DNA of 64,000 nt from Kingdonia uniflora. Its lineage: Eukaryota; Streptophyta; Magnoliopsida; Ranunculales; Circaeasteraceae. The translations under genes were made by a program, and so were the position numbers. Position 1 is the first letter of the stretch, and each line of letters opens with the position of its first letter. The notes beneath the pieces were generated by a model that saw nothing but the letters and a program-made list of their open reading frames with translations, ran no database searches and had not been told where the DNA came from. Location: positions 2,046,001 to 2,110,000 of the forward strand of contig JACGCM010002659.1 in NCBI GenBank assembly GCA_014058105.1. The letters are read 5' to 3'. Shown piece by piece: positions 10,618 through 20,352 of the stretch.

Positions 10618-12560
10618 ATCTCTCACTTAAAATTGAATTTTCCATTACCCATCTCCAGATCTCAATAATGAATTGTTCATGTTACCCGGACCTTCAACCA
10701 TGAAGACCTACTTAAAAAAAATTACAATCTTCAACAAATTTCCCACTTAAAATTTAAAATTTGAGGTTCCTGTAACTTCACCCATCTTCAAAGTAACAAC
10801 ATTTATAACCGTATCAAACCGAACTCTTCACACCAAAAGCTACCGTACCACACAAAACTATTTGATAATGTTTTTGAATATTTTTTAACCAAAAAATATC
10901 AAGAACATCCCCTTGATACTTTCAAAGTCACACCGTACTTATGCCTTTGTAATCATTTATGCAATTAACCATTGTCATCTCGATACCCAAGTAACTTTAC
11001 TATAACACCATAAAACTGTAGCCCTTTCCATGTCACTAACGTACTCTACCATCACAAGTATACACAACCCTGCAAGCCGAACAAGAATCACTTCATAGCT
11101 ATGAGCTACAACCGAGTCTTCTTTGAATACATACTACTCATTTTTAACGTCTCACAACTCCCACTTCATGGGAAAACTCTGTTCTCATGTACAGGGGCAG
11201 ATTTAGGGGGAGCGTGGGGGGCGGTCGTCCCCCCAAGAATTTTGTTAAAAAATACATATATATATAAATTATAATTTTTTAAAAATATGTACATTTTTCT
11301 TTGTCTTGATGACAACAAGAAAAGTTAGCTCAACTAGTAAAGTGAGGAGCTCCTAATCCAAGAGTCTAAGGTTCAATTCTTGATGTCATCAAATAAGAAC
11401 CTTATTTTGATAATTTTTTCACCTTAAGCTGATCATGTCATTGTCGTAAAAGATTCAATTTTTATGACGAGAGAAGAAGTGAATCCGTATAATTTGCTAG
11501 TCAAATATAATGTCATATTTGATTAATGTTTAAGCTTAAAATACCGTTAAATGGCACAACAAACATAAAATCCTGGCTCCACCCCTGCTCATGTAAATCA
11601 TGACATACATTAGCAAATATATCATCAATGATTTAGACATACCTTGATCGAACCACATATCGCATTCCATAGCCAAACAAACACATGCTTCAAGCACAAA
11701 GTAAATAATAAATGGTATGCTGCCAAATAATACTCTAACCAGCCTCAATGTATCATGCCAATAACAACTTCTGCTTTACTTTCTTCCTGTTTATGTTATA
11801 CTATATGCCAACGATTAGCCAATCCATCAGTCCAGCCCTTTATTGAGATAACCATTCCCGTGGCTCTTCAATCTCATCCATGCTAGAACTTGTATAAGCA
11901 ACTAGCATATCATCCATACTCTAATAACAAATGATCCATGAGTTTTCAAAACTCATAATATCAATAATGGTCTTTGTGCTATTTCCTAAACACACCAATG
12001 ATATAAACATATCCAACATCGAGCCCCATCATTTCGGTGTATATCTCGAACATGCATATGATCAGTTCTCATGTATGAGCTTCTATAATGCAACTTCACA
12101 CAGTAACTATGTATCCATGTAGCTGACTGACATACCCATCTTTAATTAGATAAATCTTGAAGAATTTTTCATTTCATATTAAGAATTACTCAATCTGAAA
12201 ATTAAACCCACCACAATGCAACTAGCTTCACGGTGAACCAAAATATCTTAACATAAACACCCGTTTCTTCTTTAAAGCACTTTACCACAAATTCTATCTT
12301 GAACTACCTTGAACAAACTTGTTCTCGTTTAACTTGTAAACCAACTTGTAAAGTAAAGATTTTTACCATCGGTAATATAATTACATCTCATACACGATAT
12401 GACGATTGAGATCCCATCTCATCATCATCCGTGACCAGCTTCCACTTGCCCATGACCTCACCTTATAAAACCACCTTATAGTCATCACCAATACCGGTTA
12501 ACCACAAATAATATTGGGACTAACGATAACGGGCCATAGGTTTCGAAACCTTGGTTCTCT
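10618..12560 (-). pseudogene. pol: Cop-3 RNase H / RT region, heavily decayed
   Basis: A polypurine tract (TAAGTGAGAGAT on the minus strand, 10618-10632) is followed upstream by remnants of RNase H and RT. Bases 11160-11190 and 11596-11640 match the Cop-2 stretch near 4480-4530 (FSHEV, LMYVMI peptides). Bases 12400-12470 match the integrase-RT linker of Cop-2 near 5340-5400. The RT core between them is too short and lacks a readable YVDD, so it has been partly deleted. A hAT MITE interrupts it at 11192-11587. Confidence 0.65.
11192..11587. mobile_element. hAT-type MITE with 8-bp TSD CTCATGTA
   Basis: A 396-bp unit with terminal inverted repeats CAGGGGCAGA... and ...CCACCCCTG is flanked by perfect 8-bp duplications CTCATGTA (11184-11191 and 11588-11595). 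Removing the unit and one duplication restores Cop-3 RNase H homology. The TIR start CAGGGGC and 8-bp TSD are hallmarks of the hAT superfamily. There is no transposase, so it is non-autonomous. It contains a tRNA-like string (GCTCAACTAGTAAAG ... AGGTTCAATTC, about 11328-11378). Confidence 0.9.
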
Positions 12561-12569
12561 ATTTTATAA

Positions 12570-13400
12570 CAATCAAATGAGTATACGGTTCTTGTTAAAC
12601 CTCTTAAACCAATGGTTCCAACACCATCTTTGTAAAGATTTGTTCATACTTACATGACCCTGATTCATTCACTTTTTTGGTCCGCTTATCCATATCTTCA
12701 CAAAAGATATCACCATTAGATATAGCATCAATAATTTGAATAATTTTCTGATTTTTTGCATCACAAGATCGGTCACCAAAATCATCACAAACATATCCAA
12801 TGAACATGCACAAACTAGACAAATTATCTAGTAGTGATCTACAACTAGAATAGACAAAAAAAAGTATAAATGATTACCTTCTTTTTTTTCCAAGTGATTT
12901 CTCCTAATATTTTAAGATTTAATGCATACCAAAGCTCTATATCAACCGCTAAAACTACCGAATCTGCTCAAAACTTCTTTGACAACTCGATGAAATATTT
13001 CATACTCTGCGCCCTTTCAATAATCTTAAGGACTACACTTTCATCCACACCAACCCTTTGTGGTGTCATTAGGATCTTCTCAAGCCTTTCAATCCTAATA
13101 GATGCATCAAAGAAAACAAAGCCATCACTACAAAATCGATCACCATCACCGTTAGACCAAATATACTTTGACATTGAACTCATCTCAATCTCAACCTAAG
13201 CTTTCCATCTAACGAAGACATCAAATCAATTTGTTTCATTCTTCAAGAAATGTATACCAATCTCTCGTATGGAATCACCAATGAAAGTAACAAAACCATG
13301 AAATCCCCCGTTATAAATAACTCTAGTTGGTTCCCATACATTATCGTATAAATGGTTTGATCTCATATTTTATTTTCTTCTCTTTCTAAGAAACCCGACC
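12570..13400 (-). pseudogene. pol: Cop-3 integrase remnant
   Basis: The minus strand shows integrase C-terminal text (MFIGYVCDDFGDRS, AKNQKIIQ; 12822-12604). At 13183-12968 there is SNGDGDRFCSDGF ... LMTPQRVGVDES ... IIERAQSM, the decayed equivalent of Cop-2's SDNGGEY ... TPQNGVAERMNR ... INERARSM. The catalytic Glu region reads VGVDES, and stops separate the pieces. No function is possible. Confidence 0.7.
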
Positions 13401-13525
13401 CTCATTTGCTTCACCAAGAAAATGTCTTCACAAAAGAATAAATTTACCGATTTTAAATTATCAAGTCCTCTCCTCAAGATCAATGCTTCCATCAAATCTT
13501 TGCTCACGTGACCAAGTTTCTTGTA

Positions 13526-13972
13526 CTATGCTTTAGAGTCCACCATCAAAGTAACAACACCAATAATGTCATCATTAGCGTTACACGTCTCTAAGACGAC
13601 ATCTTGTCTTTTGTACCAAGCTATAACCATAGCTTCCTTTATGATCTTAACATCAGCAAAAGGTTCCAAAAGGCTCAAACTCAATAGTTGGCTCGATATC
13701 ACATTTCTAGCCATACTAGACACATATTGCACCGTGTCTGAACTTAATGAATTATCATTCGTTAATGCAATCCGAACATCTCTATTAGCTACTATGTGAT
13801 AGCACTTATCATAGCTAGACAATTCGTATTTACCCGACGTAATTTTTAATAAAGCATCTAAGTCAAACCTTAACTTTTTACAAACACCATAAGGCAACCA
13901 ACATGACTCATCCCGAGAACCATGAATCGCATTACATGGTTTATCCTGAATATCACAAGTCATATCACACAA
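13526..13972 (-). pseudogene. pol: Cop-3 protease-region remnant
   Basis: A 148-codon open stretch in the position of the Copia protease and gag-pre-integrase region. It contains VANRDVRIAL and MARNVISSQLL, which align with the VYLADGTALDVVG / RNLISVSKL stretch of better copies. The catalytic DSGA motif is not readable. Just below, at 13390-13520, KKLGHVSKDLMEALI and FFCEDIFLVKQ resemble the HHCC zinc finger before integrase. Confidence 0.6.
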
Positions 13973-13989
13973 TCATTAAAAATAAGATT

Positions 13990-14450
13990 AGAGGAACAAT
14001 CGGAATTCTTACCTTCCTCGTAGAAAGTTACCGAACGTCTCTTTACAGATCTTATCTTCTTCATCGATCTACAATCATCCTTCTTATGACCAACTTTACC
14101 GCAATTCCAACAAAGATTTTTTTAATTGTAATTTCACGCATTGATGCATCTTTTGCCTCTATTCTCGATATGTAAGAATCCCCTTCCTCTAACTTTAACA
14201 TCCGGGTAATTATCTAATGTTAACAACGAAGCTCCAGGAGGTATTATGCGAGAATCTTTACCAAAGATTTCAACTACATCATTGAAAGTAACCCACTTAT
14301 GATACTTTAGATCACTCAAAGTCACTAACTCATATCATAAGGATAACATATTCATCATCTCTATAGTTGTGTCAACTTCCAGAAATTGCGAAGAAAGAGA
14401 AGTTGTGAGTATCGACCGAACATTACCTAGAGCATCTCAATCTAGAAGTT
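13990..14450 (-). pseudogene. gag: Cop-3 gag C-terminal part with intact zinc knuckle
   Basis: The minus strand at about 14050-14110 encodes CWNCGKVGHKKDDC, a perfect CX2CX4HX4C nucleocapsid knuckle. Upstream (14325-14134) is a gag fragment with LTLDNYPDVKVRGRG, interrupted by stops. The N-terminal half and the 5' LTR are missing because a CACTA-like sequence begins at 14451. Confidence 0.7.
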
Positions 14451-14886
14451 AACTACAACAAACACTGGCTTCAACGTCATTTATTTAATGATGTTAAAAC
14501 CTTATGATATCATTTTTCAAGTAAACGAGGAAAGCAGTGATGTGGTTGTTATTACACAATTAACGTTATTTCTAAAAATGACATGAGAAGTACATAATAA
14601 ACAAACGTCATTACATTGAATATCGCGCGAGTTTAGTAATGACATCACTTAGTTTTGTTAGGTACAAAATGACGTGATAGAATTAAAAAAAAAACAATGT
14701 CAGTTTTATAGTAACGCCAATAGGTAAAAGAGGAAGCAACAACGTCATCATTTAGTGACATCAATAGTTAAAATTGGAAATAACAACGTCATCACAAAAA
14801 TGACTTCCTTAGTTTAAAATAAGATAGCATACTCATCATTTAGTGTAAACCGCTTCTTCCTCCTTTATGGGTTTCTTATACCCATC
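14451..14886. mobile_element. CACTA-like terminus with subterminal repeats
   Basis: It begins AACTACAACAAAC, one base off the CACTACAA-type terminus of plant CACTA (En/Spm) elements. About 400 bp follow in which AACGTCAT or its complement ATGACGTT, exact or with one change, recurs at least eight times in both orientations (for example 14473-14480, 14602, 14738, 14786). Such subterminal transposase-binding repeats are typical. The opposite terminus and transposase are absent: the Tat-2 LTR starts at 14887. Confidence 0.55.
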
Positions 14887-15207
14887 TGTAGGGGTGTGAT
14901 TTCGTAGAGGGGAAACCTTGCTCTTACACCATGAGTATTACCTTTGAATAGAGGTTATGGCAAATATATAAGACAATAATAAATTAGATTACCACACAAA
15001 CATATTTATGTGGAGTTCAGAAATTGGGATTGCTGCGACCTCTAGCGAGGATTTGAATAGAAGATTAAATAAATATTGACTTAGACGATTGTTTGAGTTG
15101 AGAGAAGGTTATAGGATACTCGAAGGTAATGTTGGGAGGGTTTTAGGCAAAGTTTTCTAATCCCTCCATAATGTTACCCCTTTTCTATTTATAGGAGTTA
15201 GAAAACC
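14887..15207 (-). repeat. Truncated LTR (R-U5 side) of Tat-2
   Basis: Aligns base by base with 17156-17475 (for example the TTGCTCTTACACCATGAGTATTACC region, broken here by only a few substitutions) and stops at CTATTTATAGGA, the TATA region of the full LTR. Beyond that it joins protease sequence. The outer end is TGTAGGGG, where the full copy has TATAAGGG. Confidence 0.85.
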
Positions 15208-15345
15208 TTTGAGTTCAATGTTGGCCGGTATAATGAGATCTATTTTTTGCATAGCGCGGGCAGTTTGGAGGAAGAGTATGTCGGTTGCGCTGCCCATATT
15301 GATGAGTATCGTATGGAGAACGAGGTGCTCGAACTTAATCATAAT
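15208..15345 (-). pseudogene. pol: Tat-2 protease fragment
   Basis: A minus-strand open stretch of 61 codons includes VLHTILINMGSATDILFLQ. This aligns with the Gypsy protease motif (usual D-T/N-G-S-S/A; Tat-4 has VDTGSS at 42455), but the catalytic Asp reads Asn and the next residue Met. It is truncated directly at the partial LTR, which marks the deletion junction near 15207. Confidence 0.65.
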
Positions 15346-15599
15346 GACAGAGGGGTAAGAATGGGGGAATCAGACATGTGAAGTGTCGCAATCGATGAAG
15401 GATATACCTTTGGGTCAGGGGCAGTGGCTAGATTTGGGTAAAAGGACAGGGAGTTTCTATTGATAGGTAAGCTTACAGTATTCTTCGACACGTTTGCATT
15501 TGATTCGGGTATGGTCGTTTTCGATGCTATTGACTTCGATTCGGTGGAGTTGAAAGATGTATACCTTGGCTGGGTTGGTATTTGAAGCGTAACACTTGT

Positions 15600-16440
15600 T
15601 TATGGGGTGGTAATTGCATTTGTGGTTTTGGTAGTAAGGCTCGTCCTTTCTGACCTCGATGGGGAAGGGGGTACACCATATAGGATCATCTTGGATAAGG
15701 GTAAGAAGGGTACTGATGGGAGTAATGAGTTTGGGGAAAACGGGAATGGGACGTTTTTTGTAAGGTTCAGAAGATTGAGCATCGAAGTGGGGGCACTTGC
15801 AATTATTGGTCTTCTAAGAACCGGGAGCGACCATGGGTATATTTGAAGGACGAGGTTTGTTGTGGTTGGTGGTCGAGGCCTATCCCTGGCGATTAGATTC
15901 GCGAAGACGTTCAAGGTCAATGTATCCGTTGACCTCTGATAGCATCTTCTCGAGGGTTCGTGGCTTTTGGAGCACGATATACTTCTTAATACGGCTGTGG
16001 TCATACAGGGCATTGGAGTAGGCAAGAATGGCGCTCGTGCAATCGAGGTTTTTGACTTTGCGCGATTCATCAAGAAAATGCTTTATGAAGTTTTCAAGCG
16101 TTTCAGTAGGTGATTTGTAGAAGCTGAAAAGGACATCAAGCCAGACCTCACGATCCTTATTGAAGGCAAAATGAGAGATAAAAAGGTTTAAAAGTTGTTT
16201 GAAACTTCAAATGGAGCCATTAGGGAGGCTGTGGTACCATTTGAGAGGGTCGTCAGTGAGACTGGTAGGAAACATGCGACACAAGATGTGATCGGCTGTT
16301 GAATGTAGGCTGAGAGCATTCTGAAACTCGAGAACATAAGATTGGGGGTCGATATTGCGGTATTTGCAGATTTTTTAGGTATAGAAATTTGGAGGCACCT
16401 CGACAGCGAGAAGCTTCGGGCAAATAGGGTTATTTAATCG
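15600..16440 (-). pseudogene. gag: Tat-2 gag core
   Basis: The minus strand shows the Tat gag core (Retrotrans_gag type): FQNALSLHSTADHILC, MFPTSLTDDPLKWYHSL, ISHFAFNKDREVWLDVL and LSEVNGYIDLERLRES, parallel to Tat-3 gag (LFTISLQEEPLRWFHSL) and Tat-4 gag (LFPTSLKGEPLRWFHTL). Several stops and a frameshift break it. Downstream, to 15345, a Pro/Ser-rich linker leads to protease. Confidence 0.75.
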
Positions 16441-17146
16441 ACTTCACAAGTTTGGGGTTGAGCTCGTGCTGGTGCAAATGGCAACATTAATTTTTTGGTC
16501 AAATTCCTGCAATGTGAGGTAAGCTGGTCCAGGGGGGAAATGTCGGGGGCCAGGGTGGTATGGTCGTGGGTTAGGGGTGCGTTCGGTGCTGCATTCTCTG
16601 TGGCACTCCCTAGCAGGGCATTGTGTAGGGTATCGAGAAGTGCAAAGGTTAGAGTTGGATGAATCTTCCATAATGGGGACACCAAGATAGATCGCGCCGG
16701 CAGGTATGGCGGTGAGGGTACCCTCGCCACCAAGGTGGACCGGAAGGACCTCGATTCGAGGGTAGGGCCCGAGTCGTGTGTGAGCTGAGACGTACGAGGG
16801 GGCAGGAGCCCGAGAATACATAGGAGCGTCGAGGGTGTGAACATATTGAAGTTTACGAACTGTATTGCACAGTTCGTCCAGTGTTCGATGTTGGCGGTCA
16901 TTATCGTCTAAACAGCATTGCCGTTCTACCCCGAGTTCTTATTGTCTGTCCTCACACTCAATACGTAATTGGTTGATATGGTGCTCCTCATCTTGGACAA
17001 ATTGTTGGCTAATGAGGGCGAGTTGGGCGGCGATGCCATCGGCAAAGTTTTCAATAATGGCATAGGATGAACGAAAGGTGAGGGCCATTGAGTGTGGCTA
17101 TAAGGGGAGAGAAAAGGGGATTTGAAAGGGTAGATATAGCATATAT
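16441..17146 (-). pseudogene. gag: Tat-2 gag N-terminal region and leader
   Basis: The leader between the primer-binding site and the gag core. Two overlapping open stretches exist (16901-16434 and 16821-16444), rich in Pro, Thr and Ser. The reading in register with the gag core cannot be decided by eye. The predicted start region at about 17090 (GGCCCTCACCTTTCG on the minus strand) encodes MALTFRSSYAIIENFADGIAA-like text, which resembles a coiled-coil gag N-terminus. Confidence 0.5.
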
Positions 17147-17155
17147 AGCGCCAAA
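17147..17155 (-). other. Primer-binding site of Tat-2 (degenerate)
   Basis: The minus strand reads TTTGGCGC directly after the LTR end, then diverges (TATATATGC instead of CGTCTGTGG). The position and first eight bases identify the Tat-type site and fix the LTR edge at 17156. Confidence 0.7.
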
Positions 17156-17850
17156 TATAAGGGTGTAATTTTGTAGAAGGAAAACCTTGCTCTTACACCA
17201 TGAGTATTACCTTTAACTAGAGGCTATGGCAAATATATATGATAATAATAAATTAGATTACCGCACAAACATACCTGCATGGAGTCTAGGAATTGGGATT
17301 GTCCACGACCTCTAGCGAGGATTTAAATAGAAGATTATATAAATATTGACTGAGACGATTGTTTGAGTTGAGAGAAGGTTACAGGATACTCGAAGGAAAT
17401 GTTGGGAGGGTTTTCGGCAGAATTTTCTAACCCCTCCACAGTATTCCCCCTTTTCTATTTATAGGAAATAGAAAAGGGGTGAGTCACTATGTGAGGTCAG
17501 ATTACATGTATATCCTTTGGGGCAGTTGTCCAGTACGAGAAGTCAGTTCTGACACAATAACTGTCTGGCAGCCTTTTCCTACAATTTTGTCTGGTGAGCT
17601 AGCTGTCAGATGAGTCTGCCTTCGACCATGTATTATTAAGGTCGAAGTCATTCTGGAATTAATATTGACCGATTGACTTTAGCTTCGTCTTTGACTTACT
17701 TTGATTGACTATGTGCTCGAGTGTTTGATTAATCTCGCAAGGCTTCGTGGAATTCATTATGGCCTTACTGGGCTTCGAGTCTCATAGTAGGCTTCTATGT
17801 AGCCTTCAACTATTTGACTAGTACTAGAAGGCTTCGAGTAGGCTACTACA
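17156..17850 (-). repeat. Shared LTR of Tat-2
   Basis: About 695 bp; the minus strand starts TGTAGTAGCC and ends CCCTTATA (from TACA). A TATA-like CTATAAATAG lies at about 17455-17464. It is bordered on the low side by the primer-binding site (so it acts as a 5' LTR) and on the high side by a polypurine tract (so it acts as a 3' LTR). Confidence 0.85.
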
Positions 17851-17868
17851 TATGCCCCCTCTCAGCAG
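17851..17868 (-). other. Polypurine tract of Tat-2
   Basis: The minus strand reads GCTGAGAGGGGGCATA directly before the LTR start. The same GCTGAGAGGGGGCAGT precedes the 3' LTR of Tat-4 (31472-31487), so the boundary is supported twice. Confidence 0.82.
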
Positions 17869-18018
17869 GTGCCTTGGAAACTATTGTAGATGGCGCGTGC
17901 TGAGAAAAGTTGTCAGGCGTGGGAAATTGTAAAGTTAACTGGTATGAATGTGGGTAGTTCCGAGGATAGTAATTATGATAATACTGATTAAGGAGGTAAT
18001 TAATGTGCCTTAAAAAAG

Positions 18019-18026
18019 TATAAATT
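18019..18026 (+). promoter_or_regulatory. TATA box of antisense ORF-a, Tat-2
   Basis: TATAAATT lies 72 bp before the ORF-a start at 18091. Equivalent boxes at the same distance occur in Tat-3 (50593-50606, minus) and Tat-4 (31683-31692), which makes chance unlikely. Confidence 0.55.
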
Positions 18027-18090
18027 GGAGCCTTTTTGGGGGGGAATTGTGTTCAAGTAATGTTTATCTTCCTCCCTGTTTAGTAAAGGA

Positions 18091-18414
18091 ATGGAACCCA
18101 CTCCGAAGACACGCTATCAGCAAAGAATGGAGGAGAAGGAAAAACGAGGGAATGCCAAGGTTATGGTTCTGAGGCAATAATATTTTGGGGATCGAGACTT
18201 GGGGGTACCGATTCCAGACTTGGAAGAGTTAGAGCCAGGAGAAGTGATCTGCGGGGAGCCGTTCACGTACTGGTGGGCAGTAATGCAATGGTGGTTCCCG
18301 AGTGTGACTCAACGGTCCTATATGTTGTGGCACCTGGCAGAGCGACTGGTGGAAGCATTGGAAGAACTGCCCCAAGGCTTGTTTGGGGCATTGGAAGAAC
18401 TGCCCTACGTGTAA
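18091..18414 (+). pseudogene. Antisense ORF-a of Tat-2 (about 107 codons, one stop)
   Basis: Not a family I recognise. It runs opposite to gag-pol, 240 bp inside the 3' LTR. It starts MEPTPKTRYQQRMEEKEKR, then has a single TAA at 18178-18180 immediately before YFGDRDLGVPIPD, the shared core. It continues with a Trp/Phe-rich stretch (FTYWWAVMQWWF), then LWHLAERLV and ends at 18414. Homologues: 31767-32096 (Tat-4) and 50205-50531 (Tat-3). The similar length in copies from three elements suggests a once-functional product; no role can be assigned. Confidence 0.6.
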
Positions 18415-19140
18415 ATAGGGGGTTCTTCGATATTACGGGTGGGTTTGTAGAGTGGGACGTTGTTGTTGTTTTTTGCTTTTTTTTTGTATTCCCATTTTTT
18501 TAATGAAGCAAAGACTTGGTTATCGATGTGTGCAAGTATAGCAGTGATAGGAAATGTAGACGCGGTTAACCTTTGATATATATATATATGAATAGGAATA
18601 GTAATGAATTTCGAGACTTTGGTGAGAGCGGAGATCATGAATCGATGGTCGAAAGGTGACGATGTGGTCGAGGGTAAGACTATGGTTGAGCTTATAAAAT
18701 GTCTTGGAGAACGAGGGTATGGGAGGCTTCAACTATAAAGACTGACAGCCGGAATGGCAAAGGTGTCAGAGGGGATACTGTCCATGGGGCAGTGTCTCAG
18801 TGCAGGCCATAATTATGTTTCCTTGGGTATGGGAATGGGGTGGAAACTACGTGTGGGTTAGTTGAAGTTTATGTGGCAGGCTCGGATAGGGTGTCAAGAG
18901 TCGGTTGTCAAAGCAAGAGGGTTTTCGAAGGCATGACCATGTTCAGTCGTTGGTTTTGAAAGGGAATCGAGGGTTCAAGAGAATGGGGAAGATGCTTTGT
19001 TTAGGGGAAACGTGGCACACAGGCATATATGTATAAGTAGGGGCAATCTGGGAAAAACACATAATGCCAAAAAATGGGGGGGGGAAGTGGGGGTAGTGGT
19101 AATGATAATGGTGGGGGAAACCGAGGTGGTTTTGGGGGCA
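18415..19140 (+). other. Interval between antisense units of Tat-2, with a 44-codon ORF
   Basis: Contains a (TA)n TATA-like tract (about 18573-18588) followed by ATG at 18604 and a short ORF to 18738 (MNFETLVRAEIMNRW, then VELIKCLGERGYG). Tat-3 has a longer ORF in the equivalent interval (48856-49209, minus), but the similarity is too weak to claim homology. The rest is G-rich and shows no gene. Confidence 0.35.
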
Positions 19141-20352
19141 GTATTTAAAGAGGAGAGAGAAAGAAAGAAAACAACACTATTTCCATTTTAGATAGATGGA
19201 GGCATAGGCAAGAGAAAAAACTACCATTTAAAATAGAGAGACGCCATTGTAGCTATTGGATTCCATCAGCGATGCGGTCAACGTCATCAAACAGGTATGT
19301 CATCAACGTTATCTTTTCCTCTTCTTCTCTCTCTTTCTTTTTTTTCTTTTTTTTTTGGATCTTGGGTGGGAGAGGGGATAAGTGTTTGCTGGGACGTTGA
19401 TAATGGCATAACTGGGGTAGAGTGTAGCGGACGAGTCTGGGAAGTCTGGCAAAGTGGTATGGATTCGGAGAGTAGAAAAGGTAGTAATCGAACATTCGTT
19501 CGTGGTAATACCGATGGATGTGGGTGGGTAGGCAATAGTACAGTAGAAAACCAAGACTTGAAACTCGAATAGATCGAGCTAATGTCAATCCTCTTATTTT
19601 GTAGGATATAATGCGTACTCGTCAAACTTCGAGGATAATGTTGATGGATGAGGATGATGATGAAGTGAACGAGCTGAGTACATCTGGTCGAAGGGAGTTG
19701 AGTAGTGACGTCGAAGAGTTACAAATTACAACAAATGCACCGTTGACTATAGAAGAGCCAGATGTTGATGTATCAAAGAGGAGCTGGCGTAAGGCTCATA
19801 TAGTCAAAAAAAAGTGACGAAGAGAAGGAAGAAGAGGAGGAAAGGGGTGAGGCGGTTGTGGTCAAACCTTCGGGGGATGAGAGGGACAAAGGGGAAGAGG
19901 AGGAGGGTGAAAGTAGCAAAGAGATAGAGGATGAGGAAACATATGTGGGGCAGGTCACACTGCAGGAAAAAGTGAGGCTGGACCGATTTATGGCGAAACA
20001 CGGGTTGGCGAAGAAGAGGATTATGCTGGTGCCATTAAGGGCCGAGTATTCATTTATGGATTCACCTCAAGAGGGAATTATGGCGTTCAGGGGGCAGATT
20101 CGCTTAAGGATGCAACTACCTCTTTGAAGGTTGGTGAAGCAGGTGCTGAACTTTTAGGATGTGGCTCCATGACAGATGAACGATAACTTTTATGAGATAA
20201 TGAGGGTGATTGAAGGTATGAATGTGAAGCTGAGGCGCGAGGGGAGGTTTTTGATCGAATGGTTCGACGTAGTGTCATTCTATTCGAAGAAGGTAAATAA
20301 GAAGGTTCACCTATCACATCCATTGCCATTCAGACAAACCGTGGTTATTTGA
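19141..20352 (+). pseudogene. Antisense gene of Tat-2: PF04195-like domain
   Basis: Opposite in strand to gag-pol. A TATA-like TATTTAAAG (19141-19150) precedes a poor first exon (19196-19294, three stops). A clear intron 19295-19604 (GTATGT...TTTTGTAG) leads to an acidic exon with ATG at 19611 (DEDDDEVNEL). After a frameshift at the A-run near 19806-19813 comes KVRLDRFMAKHG, EGIMAFRGQIRLRMQLPL, NDNFYEIMRVIEGMN. The last part aligns with EGFLCYQSQLEYGLSLPL ... NGNMWEVISICEFLN in Tat-3. This resembles Pfam 'putative gypsy type transposon' (PF04195); function unknown. Confidence 0.65.

Noticed and set aside
16434..16901. 155-codon frame as an independent gene
   Set aside because: It lies in the Tat-2 gag leader and is Pro/Thr/Ser-rich text overlapping another frame; no evidence of a separate protein.
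19253..19625. Two overlapping minus-strand frames of 111-112 codons
   Set aside because: They overlap the intron of the Tat-2 antisense gene and consist largely of its polypyrimidine tract translated as Lys/Glu runs.
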